This document shows, one piece after another, positions 34,301-40,749 of a stretch of 64,000 nt of DNA; the first letter of the stretch is position 1, and each line of letters starts with the position of its first letter. This DNA is from Strigamia acuminata. Its lineage: Eukaryota; Arthropoda; Chilopoda; Geophilomorpha; Linotaeniidae. Below the pieces are notes generated by a model, which worked only from the letters and a program-made list of their open reading frames with translations, did no database searches and was not told where the DNA came from. The stretch is from positions 2,753,605 to 2,817,604 of the forward strand of contig OX442321.1 in NCBI GenBank assembly GCA_949358305.1, written 5' to 3'. The translations under genes and the position numbers were made by a program.

Positions 34301-37300
34301 ATTTCGATTTTTTGTATCAAAATTTCGATTTTTTGTATCAAAATTTCGATTTTCCTGCATAAATTTCGATTTTTTGACAAAAATTCCGATTTTTTGACAA
34401 AAATTTCGTATTTTTTCACAAAAATATCGATTTTTTTCACAAAAATTTCGATTTTTTTCACAAAAATTTCGATTTTTTTCACAAAAATTTCGATTTTTTG
34501 CACAAAAATTTCGATTTTTTTCACAAAAATTTCGATTTTTTTCACAAAAATTTCGATTTTTTTCACAAAAATTTCGATTTTTTTCACAAAAATTTCGATT
34601 TTTTTCACAAAAATTTCGATTTTTTTCACAAAAATTTCGACTTTTTTGACAAAAATTTCGACTTTTCAATCTCTTTTCAACGTTTAAGCGCGCACCTTGC
34701 TCCAAAACACGGCTCAATTCGGCCGGACTTTGCGGGAAAATGGACTGGATGTAAATGCCCTGGTCATCGCCCATCGCGACCGACAAGCCGAACCCGTGCA
34801 TGGGCGACCTGTGGAGTGTCGTGGCCACTAATCTTCTTTCATTTACCGACGCATTTCCCAAGTTATCGAAGCGTGACGCCAACGAATCGTTAATTTCTTC
34901 GTGACAAAGTTGCGACATATTTTTCGGCGGACCAAAACTCGTTCCTGGAACATCAAAAACCAAATTAATTGCATTTATTTTCAAATAATTTCATTTTCTC
35001 TACCCAAAACAAACGCGGATCCATCATTTTCGTCAATTTGTTCGAATTCAAACGATGTTTTCGATTCCCCCGATTGGTCTGCATCACGTTTTAACTCGTA
35101 CGATATTTCGTCATGCGATTCCGATCCGTTTTCGAGTTTCAATCCGATAATATCTGAAATAAATAAAAAAAATTGTGAAGAAAATGAAAATTTTGTTAAT
35201 AAAATGAAAATTTTGTGAATAAAATAAAAATTTTGTGAATAAAATGGAAATTTTGTGAAAAAAATGGAAATTTTATGAATAAAATGGAAATTTTGTGAAT
35301 AACATGGAAATTTTGTGAATAAAATGAAATTTTTATTAATAAAATGGAAATTTTGTGAATAAAATAAAAATTTTTTGAATAAAATAGAAATTTTCTGAAT
35401 AAAATGGAAATTTTGTGAAAAAAATGGAAATTTTATGAAAAAAAAGGAAATTTTGTGAAAATATGGAAATCTGGTGAAGAAAATGGAAATTTTGTGAAGA
35501 AAATAGAAATTTTGTGAAGAAAATGAAAATTTGATAAATAAATGAAAATTTTGTGAAGAAAATGGAAATTTTGTGAAGAAAATGGAAATTTTGTGAAGAA
35601 AATGGAAATTTTGTGAAGAAAATGGAAATTTTGTGAAGAAAATGGAAATTTTGTAAAGAAAATGGAAATTTTGTGAAGAAAATGGAAATTTTGCCAAAAA
35701 ATCGAAATTTTTGTTAAAGAGTTCAAATTTTTGATTAAAAATCGAAATTTTTTTTTATAAAAATCGAAATTTTTTTTATAAAAATCGAAATTTTTTTTAT
35801 AAAAATCGAAATTTTTGTATAAAAATCGAATTTTTTTTATAAAAATCGAAATTTTTGTATAAAAATCGAAATTTTTGTGAAAAAAAATAAATTTTTTGTC
35901 AAAAAAACGAAATTTTTCACTGGTGGGTAAGTTCTCACCGCTCACCTTGAAACGAGGGATCCGGAACCTGTATATTGCAATCCAACATTAAATGTAAGCG
36001 ATGATGCGCAGTCGCAATATGGAATAAATATCGATTTCTGCATTGAAAACGTTAAAATAGTAAATTAAATTTGAAAAAAAATGCAAATTTAAACCAATTA
36101 CTTCGTTTTATCCGTGTGAAATTTCAGTTTTTCCTTTTGCTGACTGGAATTATCGTCGATTATAGTGAGGTAGAGATGTTTTTCGTCGTACGTGATTCGC
36201 TGGATCGTTTTCCACTCGAAAAACTTTTGTCTTTCCCGTTTTTCGTTCGTGCCGAATAATCCGATTCCTTTCGTGCTGATTCCCACGCAGATTGGTTTCG
36301 AGTTTTTCGATTTTTTTCCCTGAAAAAAATCCATTATTTAATTTATTTATTTTTATTTTCTCGTTATTTTCGAGTACTTCTTGGATCGTGTGAAAATGGA
36401 ATCCGTAATCGGATAATTTTTCGATTTCTTCAAAAAATTCGTTTTCGGCCGAGCCATTGGAAAGACCTTTCCGCGCCCGATGCAGCGCTACGAGTTGACG
36501 TTTGGCATTTTCGGCGCCGAAATATTTGACGGCGGAAGGCGACACGTAATGATCGAGGATAAAATAGTCTTTTCCGAATACGGTTTCGTCGTAGTCGCCA
36601 AACTCCGCCTGCAGAGCGAGCGATGCGAGGTAAATGGATTTTTGTGGATCGCAGCGAATTCGTTCTTCCAAAATGTCGCGCCGCAACTGCAGATAATGCA
36701 AATGTCGTGACATTTTATCCCTAAATAAAATATAAATCGAAATAAAATAGAAAAAAACAAAAAATAAATAAATAAATAAAAAAATCGAGAAAAATTAGAA
36801 ATTAATCAGAAAAAGACAAAAAAATATCAAAAAAAAGACAAAAATTATCAAGAAAAGACAAAAAATATCAAAAAAAAGACAAAAATATCAAGAAAAAGAC
36901 AAAAATATCAAGAAAAAGACAAAAATTATCAAGAAAAGACAAAAAATATCAAAAAAATATCAATAAAAGCATACAAACATATCCAAAAATATCAAAAATT
37001 ATCCAAAAAGTATAAAAAAAATATCCATAAATATCAAAAAGCATCCAAAACTATCCAAAAACAACCCAAAATATCCAAAAACATCCAAAAATAACAAAAC
37101 AAAAACAAAAATTCATAACATCTAAAAATTTCATTAAAAAAATCCAAAAAATCCAAAATACATCAAATTTTAAATTACCGAAATAACTTATGATCGATGT
37201 AAAATTTTACTCGAACGTAAACAGTAAAACTCGTGATATCCATTTGATTATGTCCGCGCCACTCTGTCCAACCGGAAGACACAATTTTCTGCAGTTTTTG

Positions 37301-39372
37301 TTCAGCTTCCAAAAAAATAAATTCCCCATCTAAAAAATATAAACAAAAATTAATATACCATTATTTTACCATTTCCGAACAATCTCGACCTTTGATGTAC
37401 GCCAATCCATACAGAAATTTGCGATTAAATTTCTCATGAGTCACAATCGCCTCCCATAAATGCTCTACTTTGGTTACACTAACATCACAGTTGGTTTCCA
37501 ATCTCTGTCCATTCAACAATACGATAATAATTTCTTTTAAATGCTTAGCCTAAATTATAAACAAAAAAAAATCCAAAAATCCAAAAATCCAAACACAAAA
37601 CCAAAAATTTACATTTCCCAACATTTCCTTATTTTTAACGTTCAAATCGAGAGGTAGATTCGGTTTAGAACTCATAACGACAAATTCCGGTCCAATTATA
37701 TTCTAAAAAACAAAAAAATTAAACATTTCAATAAATTAAAAAAAAATTTTAATTTTATATTTCACCTTTGGTGTTTTTCTAACGGAAGACATGCAACGAA
37801 ACAACTGCGGATAATTCTCCACGTCGTATTTGGTCGATCCGAAGGTGGGTCTCGCTAAAATCATCTTTTTATCACATTGGCTTTCGATTTTGGACGGAAT
37901 ACTTTAAACAAACATCAAAAAACCATTAAAAATCATTAACCACGTTTAAATTCCGGCCCCGTCATACTTTTGCAGCGAGTTTTTAACCCTAACTTTGGAG
38001 AAATTGTTCATTTCTTCCGAATTCACATCGGCTAAGGATTTGCTACGGAATCGTTCGGCTTCTAAACAAATAAATTATCATTTTCAAACGTTCTTGAATG
38101 TATTTAGTCGAAAATTTTTACTCATTTCTGGAACATCGACGTCCAATTGCAAAATCTCGACCAATCGCTTCCGATCGACGGTTAAATCGAGTTGATTATT
38201 CGAGTCTTTGGTCGTCGTCAGCGGTGTGGCGTCCGAGTTGCTTCTTTTCGGCATTTTTTTCGTATATCGTGGGAAATATCCTAAACGTTTTCCGTATTTT
38301 TCCGAACAAATCGTGCTCACACTCTCTGGAAATAATTTAACAACAATTAGTAACCAAAAATTATTTTTTATTTTAAAATTTTTTATTACCCGAACGATTC
38401 ACTCTTTGGTTGCTAAATAAATTAAAATCTTTGGCCGTTTCTTCGCAAATCTGTAGTGAAACAAGAAAAAAAAATTATTTCCTTTAAATCGAAGCCCAAA
38501 TTCGATTCAAATTCACGTTAAATCCGAGAACTTCGCGGTACAAACTACAAATAAAATAAGTAAACGGTTTGCTTTCGGTAAAACGATGAATACTATGCGA
38601 AATAATCTAAAAAAAAAAAGATAAACAAATTAAATTAATTAAAAAAAAAACACAACTCATATTTGTCAACAAAACCGACTTCCAGAATGCTGAGGACATT
38701 GTTTCTCAACCCCACATCCGCTTGGCACATGGAATTCAACGTGGAATTGAGCAACGGACTTAAATTAATACTGTTTTCCTAAAAAAAAATTTAAAAAATT
38801 ACAAATTCCCTCAAAAAAATAAAAATTCCCGCACTAATACATTTGGAATAATTAATTTATCCGGATAATTGGCAGCATATTTTAACGTCTGACCGAGCGA
38901 AAATATCAAAATCTGCCAAACAAAACACAAAAAATCAAATTAAAACCCAAAAAATCAACAAAAATCAATAAATTTCCACTTTTTCCAAACAATCCTCGTC
39001 CAAATCGCTAGCAGCTTCAAATTCAGGCGGGACAAACTGCTCGACGTCCCCATCCTCGCAACTCGACGTCACAAATTCAACTTTCCCTGTACAAACAAAC
39101 GCGAGCGACGACGGCGTAATAACTGTTTTATTCAAAGGTACCTCGATAACAGCTAAAAAAAACAAATAAAAGCATAAATAAACACGGATAAACTCGCATG
39201 AAATGCAATTCATACCACTGAGGAACAAATCCTGAATCACTTCGACCGACTGGCACAAAACGGACCACAATTCACACTCGTTCAACGGTCTGCATCGAAC
39301 TTGCAAAACCTCCGACAAAAACACACGAGGCATCTCCTGCCGCTTTTCCAACGAAGAATACCCACAATCCAT
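15875..39372 (-). CDS. PTPN13-like KIND-FERM-5xPDZ scaffold protein without phosphatase domain (30 exons, 1,960 aa)
   Basis: Probable submembrane scaffold related to PTPN13 (PTP-BAS). Exons, 5' to 3' on the minus strand: 39216-39372, 38980-39152, 38841-38912, 38680-38778, 38517-38606, 38390-38450, 38122-38325, 37968-38061, 37766-37901, 37613-37702, 37390-37549, 37179-37329, 36378-36720, 36102-36319, 35946-36037, 35004-35153, 34696-34944, 33716-33828, 33248-33643, 33001-33094, 27250-28095, 24494-24708, 24084-24173, 23928-24002, 23483-23635, 23191-23387, 20746-21436, 17105-17278, 16951-17042, 15875-16082. All introns are GT-AG, all phases agree, and the total of 5,883 nt is a multiple of 3. Domains: KIND about 1-197, FERM about 317-713, PDZ1 805-884, PDZ2 997-1085, PDZ3 1331-1422, PDZ4 1457-1538, PDZ5 1808-1892, tail to 1960. 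The start ATG at 39372 has an in-frame TAG upstream. The vertebrate relative ends in a tyrosine phosphatase domain; here a stop closes the frame first. Individual splice sites, notably the exon 4 donor, need RNA support. Confidence 0.85.
16165..16680. repeat. 20-bp minisatellite in intron 29
   Basis: About 18 copies of AAATAATTTTACCCATTTTA with few changes (one sub-block of the array is itself repeated at 16320-16360 and 16440-16480), followed from 16556 by a shorter ACACGATTTTACCC variant. Entirely intronic. Confidence 0.85.
16951..17278 (-). CDS. exons 28-29: PDZ5
   Basis: Residues about 1808-1892. Exon 28 (17105-17278): SSIITVDLHREGNSRLGLSL (RLGL loop), APGIYVKVVYPGSLADADGR, VQVGDKLLQ. 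Exon 29 (16951-17042): INETDVKGMSVDEVIDLLRN then RVSLVLE. The strand-helix order is complete. The junctions are phase 0 and then phase 2 into the terminal exon. Confidence 0.9.
17756..18120. mobile_element. MITE (GCTGGGCGCACACATACCG ends) in intron 27
   Basis: Inverted ends GCTGGGCGCACACATACCGC (17756) and GGTATGTGTGCGCCCAGC (to 18120). Internal GCGATTTCGC-type palindromes. Non-coding, GC-richer than the intron. Confidence 0.7.
18403..18861. mobile_element. MITE (ATTATTAAACACTTAAGTTA ends) in intron 27
   Basis: Perfect inverted ends of about 27 bp (ATTATTAAACACTTAAGTTA at 18403, the complement to 18861). A second inner pair is CACTAGACGCAACGCAAG near 18452 and TTGCGTTTCATTGCATCGC near 18800. 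Non-coding. Confidence 0.7.
18862..20047. other. intron 27, no gene recognised
   Basis: AT-rich intron. GTTATCCGAAC near 19030 and TCCGATTATGCGAAC near 19100 look like a decayed pogo/Tigger-type end. GACCAAAAGTATTAGACCAC near 19145 resembles a Tc1-type end. Neither could be paired. Confidence 0.35.
20048..20541 (+). mobile_element. MITE family TAGAGAGTTTGCGG, copy 1
   Basis: About 495 bp with ends TAGAGAGTTTGCGGTTTGCA and the complement TGCCTCCCGCAATCTCTCTTA. Near-identical (in inverted orientation) to 28945-29440, showing recent activity of this family. Confidence 0.8.
20545..20635. promoter_or_regulatory. CGATA cluster in intron 27
   Basis: At least seven GATA/CGATA words, including one perfect TATCGATA palindrome (20549-20556) and repeated CCGATACCGATA. 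In Drosophila such words bind DREF and BEAF-32; whether that applies here is unknown. It may also be a transposon end. Confidence 0.3.
20746..21436 (-). CDS. exon 27: long GC-rich disordered linker before PDZ5
   Basis: 230 codons. It opens RKEALDMLNDKSRPKGCRKT, has Ser-rich blocks (SNVSSSRSTSESSTSGID) and a PSYLDLNAENLSPRKQKFGR segment with a proline-directed SP site. It ends in an acidic part (EEDLMGDEEESEESSYIRYF) and GHSALLKWRGAKL. No folded domain. The phase-2 acceptor GTTCGCAG^GAAAG and donor GTGGAG^GTGAGA fit both neighbours. Strong GC contrast to the introns suggests coding constraint or gene-conversion bias. Confidence 0.85.
21437..22610. repeat. intron 26: G/T-rich block then 21-bp minisatellite
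   Basis: 21650-22075 is G/T-rich on the + strand, with a G-quadruplex-type tract at 21696-21737 (four G runs separated by 7, 7 and 7 nt). 22095-22590 is an array of about 23 units of 21 bp (AATTTCGGAGAGATTTCACC, AATTTCGGACAAATTTAACC). Because 21 is a multiple of 3, both strands have long spurious open frames here. Confidence 0.85.
22611..23190. other. intron 26: A/C-only-like block
   Basis: The + strand is almost devoid of G and largely C and A, mirroring the G/T-rich block on the other side of the 21-bp array. It includes poly-A and poly-C runs at 23136-23173. No gene. Confidence 0.5.
23191..23635 (-). CDS. exons 25-26: PDZ4
   Basis: Residues about 1457-1538. Exon 25 (23483-23635): EFDVTLTKIGGSLGFTLVKM, HYIKALVKDPALSDGQLQPG, DKIIL. 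Exon 26 (23191-23387): VNGTDVSDMSHSESIKLLRE, VTLCVWRQVVLP, then a Pro/Ser linker and KKAKPKILL. SLGF, DPAxSDGxLxPGD and VNxTDVxxMxH are the PTPN13 PDZ4 signature; the MSH histidine indicates class I ligand preference. Confidence 0.9.
23928..24002 (-). CDS. exon 24: short linker between PDZ3 and PDZ4
   Basis: 25 codons, SSSLLATALCDERDSVPRYN then GPSYT, phase 0 at both ends, so the exon could be skipped without losing frame. Acceptor GTTTCAG, donor ACT^GTAAGT (a perfect consensus). Confidence 0.7.
24084..24708 (-). CDS. exons 22-23: PDZ3
   Basis: Residues about 1331-1422. Exon 22 (24494-24708): NTFDVKLVKNSRGLGLSVCG (GLGL loop), LIRIKRLYPLQPAVQSGKLE, IGDILLAVNRQPVLGLMYF. Exon 23 (24084-24173): EAIEILRMASNPIVLTICRP then EAGAIPPIPQ. 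The series NTFxVKLxKNSxGLG, VKKLxPxQPAxxSGKxxxGD and LLCRPxxGxxP matches PTPN13 PDZ3 specifically. The exon 22 donor is TTTC^GTACGT. Confidence 0.9.
24184..24262. repeat. short 11-bp array in intron 22
   Basis: About seven copies of AAAAATTACAT directly after the acceptor of exon 23. Confidence 0.7.
24880..25255. repeat. 20-bp minisatellite in intron 21
   Basis: Units of AAAAAATCGAATATTTCGCC with variants (TTTTACC, AATCCTC). The flanks share GTGCACTC followed by a TAGA(G/A)GCC word (24774 and 25284), so the array sits inside a short direct duplication. Confidence 0.8.
26010..27245. repeat. GGGGCCC-rich higher-order array in intron 21
   Basis: About nine units of roughly 110-140 bp, each with CCCGGGGCCCCACAATTTTA, CCACCAAATAAAAAT, GGGCCCAGGGCCCCAAAATC and CCTCACAATTCACATCAAAT. 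It runs directly up to the donor side of exon 21 and is the most GC-rich repeat of the window. Confidence 0.8.
27250..28095 (-). CDS. exon 21: end of PDZ2 and long disordered linker
   Basis: 846-nt exon. The first about 38 residues finish PDZ2 (GDVILEVNGSNLTNATHQEA, then VDTLRTTSPLAHLTL); the THQEAV helix carries the histidine of class I PDZ domains. The next about 240 residues are disordered and rich in Ser, Arg, Pro and Gly, with basic patches (RRSLSTDLRRRSSLEWVP) and an acidic end (TEVEDEEVPVQEEYPF). Local GC content is far higher than in the flanking introns. Confidence 0.85.
28259..28935. other. intron 20, AT-rich then A/C-rich, no gene
   Basis: It contains a short array of AAAATTATTTTTTATAAAAA (about 28435-28505) and then an A/C-biased stretch with few G. 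The open frames here are compositional. Confidence 0.5.
28945..29440 (-). mobile_element. MITE family TAGAGAGTTTGCGG, copy 2
   Basis: Inverted copy of 20048-20541, ends TAGAGAGTTTGCGGGATGCA and CGCAAACTCTCTA, about 496 bp. It lies in intron 20. Confidence 0.8.
30070..31030. repeat. about 150-bp tandem repeat in intron 20
   Basis: Seven units marked by ACCACCATTTTGG (starts near 30098, 30240, 30405, 30560, 30712, 30878, 31000). Two subtypes alternate (TCCAGCAGATA and CTGGCAAGTTA). On the minus strand each unit ends in a splice-donor-like CAG^GTAAAAA or CAG^GTTAAAA. Confidence 0.75.
31600..31960. repeat. TTTACGATTTTTCGTACAT array in intron 20
   Basis: About ten loosely conserved units of roughly 30-36 bp (TTTTTACGATTTTTCGTACA, TTTCAGTCATTTTTAC). 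It creates overlapping spurious open frames on the + strand. Confidence 0.7.
33001..33643 (-). CDS. exons 19-20: linker and first half of PDZ2
   Basis: Exon 19 is a 132-residue acidic, Ser/Thr-rich linker that ends in the first strand of PDZ2: SGDIFHVVLEKNGGSLGINI (SLGI loop). Exon 20 continues GGVNSSGTEKNIFVQQVIPG and ALDGRIKV. The combination GDIF-x-V-x-LxKNxxSLGI, GGVN and VIPxGAAxxDGRI is closely like PDZ2 of PTPN13. The PDZ is completed in exon 21, 4.9 kb further on. Confidence 0.9.
33716..34944 (-). CDS. exons 17-18: PDZ1, split by a minisatellite intron
   Basis: PDZ1 covers residues 805-884. Exon 17 (34696-34944) brings LVATTLHRSPMHGFGLSVAM (carboxylate-binding loop GFGL) and GIYIQSIFPQSPAELSRVLE. 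Exon 18 (33716-33828) brings GDRIFSVNQILVDCMEYEHV and IDIVVSQQ. The intron between them (33829-34695) is 867 bp, a multiple of three, with no stop in the coding frame, so its retention would keep the frame but put 289 repeat-encoded residues in the middle of PDZ1. Confidence 0.85.
33838..34688. repeat. 21-bp double minisatellite in intron 17
   Basis: Two adjacent arrays with the same 21-bp period. About 24 units of TTTTTTGTATCAAAATTTCG (33845-34352) are followed by about 14 units of TTTTTTTCACAAAAATTTCG (34370-34665). The shared core is AAATTTCGATTTTT. All frames on both strands are largely open because the period is divisible by three. Confidence 0.9.
35004..35153 (-). CDS. exon 16: acidic linker before PDZ1
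   Basis: 50 residues, acidic and Ser-rich (ENGSESHDEISYELKRDADQ; EFEQIDENDGSAF). No domain. It is preceded by an intron (35154-35945) filled with a 20-bp minisatellite. Confidence 0.75.
35160..35905. repeat. 20-bp minisatellites in intron 15
   Basis: About 27 units of AAATTTTGTGAATAAAATGG or its AAGA variant (35165-35700), followed by about seven units of TTTTTTATAAAAATCGAAA (35745-35890). Confidence 0.85.
35946..36319 (-). CDS. exons 14-15: FERM F3 (PH-like) lobe
   Basis: F3 lobe, about residues 611-713: PICVGISTKGIGLFGTN, FFEWKTIQRITYDEKHLYLT, KLKFHTDKT in exon 14 and YLFHIATAHHRLHLMLDC in exon 15. The WxxIxxIxxxxxxF core and the final helix YLFHIATAHHRL are classic F3 features that bind membrane proteins and lipids. 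The exon 14-15 junction is phase 2 and restores K-NRYLFH. Confidence 0.9.
36378..36720 (-). CDS. exon 13: FERM F2 lobe
   Basis: 114 residues forming the acyl-CoA-binding-protein-like F2 lobe: HYLQLRRDILEERIRCDP is the FERM signature (YxLQLRxDIxxGR-like), then LASLALQAEFGDYDE and FILDHYVSPSAV. It ends LSDYGFHFHTIQE. The donor is GAA^GTACTC at 36378; reading through it would leave the F3 frame. Confidence 0.9.
36721..37178. repeat. intron 12, simple A-rich array
   Basis: Repeats of AAGACAAAAATATCAAGAAA from about 36820 to 36960, then ATCCAAAAA words. No gene. Confidence 0.6.
37179..37901 (-). CDS. exons 9-12: FERM F1 lobe
   Basis: Roughly residues 317-496. Exons 9 and 10 carry the lead-in (RPTFGSTKYDVENYP, then NIIGPEFVVMSSKPNLPLDL). 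Exon 11 starts the ubiquitin-like F1 lobe with KHLKEIIIVLLNGQRLETNC and VTKVEHLWEAIVTHEK. Exon 12 continues with DGEFIFLEAEQKLQKI and ends FYIDHKLFR, the F1-F2 junction. The pattern 'hydrophobic strand, LNGQ, then a helix with VxxxLWEAI' is standard for FERM lobes in PTPN13-type proteins. Confidence 0.85.
37968..38450 (-). CDS. exons 6-8: KIND-FERM linker
   Basis: About 120 residues with low complexity and many charged residues: ICEETAKDFNLF (exon 6), a basic patch RYTKKMPKRSNSDATP (exon 7), then SKSLADVNSEEMNNF (exon 8), which resembles a short Ser/Arg phosphorylatable linker motif. No domain. Introns are short (50-70 bp), in contrast to the kilobase introns of the 3' half. Confidence 0.75.
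38517..39372 (-). CDS. exons 1-5: KIND domain of the scaffold protein
   Basis: Residues 1-197. The start MDCGYSSLEKRQEMPRVFLS is followed by EVLQVRCRPLNECELWSVLC, the typical KIND N-terminus (a kinase-lobe-like fold without kinase activity, as in PTPN13, FRMPD2 and Spire). SLAFVCTGKVEF (exon 2), FSLGQTLKYAANYP (exon 3) and PLLNSTLNSMCQAD (exon 4) are the remaining KIND signature blocks. Exon 5 ends the fold with YFICSLYREVLGFN. Donors include CAGTG^GTATGA (exon 1) and AAAA^GTGGAA (exon 2). The exon 4 donor is chosen as GAA^GTCGGT because it keeps phase and alignment; a GTTTTG donor 4 nt downstream breaks the frame. Part of exons 3-4 is duplicated at 53900-54069. Confidence 0.85.
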
Positions 39373-40749
39373 CACAAACGCACGAAAAAACGTCCAAAAA
39401 CCCTAAAAAAAAATAGAAAAACATAATAAAACCATCAAAAAACCTTAAAAACATCAACAACAAACCTAAAAACTGCTCAAAACTCTATTTCGCTTCGTTT
39501 CAATCCACTATTCCACCATCCATTGTGTGCAAAACAAGTCCAACAGGTTTCAGACGATATCTAAGCCGAGAATAACAATAACACCATCACTGAGCTGCGG
39601 GATCAGTTTAAAGAATGAACGAATTAATCTAGGATGCTTAAGTTGAAAATGAAATACACACGTTGATGTAATATGTCTATAGTAACGTAAATATTCGTCT
39701 CAAAGTTCACAAATTCAATGAAAACACCATTGTATCGTGATATTCTGATTAGAAATGGGTTTTATACCTTTCTGCTCGATCTGACCGGTTCGATAACGAT
39801 CTTTATAACGGATGATAACAGCTGCATTCAAAATTAACTTGGAAAACAATTTGATTGGCTCGCCAGGTACGTCGGGTAAAGTGACATGTGTTCTCGTTGT
39901 TATAGTCGAGCGACTGCTGACATTTCACACCTACATTTCGAGAGAAAAAGTGTTTATATGGACGAGGTATAATTACATAATCAGTCATGTATGACATCAC
40001 CTTTCTTTGTACAATGTTACTTGCTTCAGGTTCAAGGTTTTTCGTTTTGTTTGATAATTTTCTTTCTTTATTTTTTTATTGATTTAAACAGTTTGGAACT
40101 TGCGTGGAAGTTGTTTTGTCGTTTGGATCGTGTCGGATGGTTGTGGTTAGGTGTCGAGAGAGATATGCGATGCGAACGAGCGAGAAGACACGCCTATAGT
40201 TTGGAAATAACGCGCCATCTTGGCAAACAAAACGGAAGCTTGTAATTGGTCTAGCAAACCATGGCTACTATTTAGCGCCAAAATCAAACGTGATGAATAT
40301 TTGAAGTTTTTAATTAAATTTCTATTTTTTTTTCTACGTAGTTTTATTAGTTGACTGTGAAATTTCCTTTTTTTTTATAATAATAATAATAATTTATTAT
40401 ATTTATAATAATCATCATCTATCATCATGATTTATCAAAAAAAATATCGTCTTTTAATTAAATTAATGTAAATTTTTTCTTTTTAATGTGATGGTAATAA
40501 TTTTCCATTTTAATTTCTCTTATTTTCTCGCAGATTAATCTAAGCCCTTCATCAAGTGAGTCTATTCCTTATCAGTTAGAATTCTAGAAAATGTTGCTTA
40601 TTTAACCTTGTGTATGGCACTGGAAAAAAATATGGCTTTACAAATTCTAAATGTTCCAAAAGTTAATGAGGAAATATGAGCTTTACAGTTTTTGTAAAGT
40701 TGTTGTAACATCGAATACAAATTAGACATTTAACATTGAATTTACACAC
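39373..40749. promoter_or_regulatory. 5' flank of the scaffold gene, promoter not located
   Basis: No gene seen. An in-frame stop (TAG at about 39400) lies just upstream of the scaffold start, behind a TTTTTTTTAG acceptor-like tract, so a non-coding 5' exon may lie further upstream. CAAGATGGCGCG on the minus strand (about 40207-40218) is a YY1-like promoter word and a candidate transcription start area. The rest is AT-rich. Confidence 0.3.

Noticed and set aside
33796-34687. Very long open frames on both strands in the intron 17 array
   Set aside because: They arise because a 21-bp unit without stops is open in several frames on both strands. Apart from the in-frame retention case reported above, there is no start context or domain.
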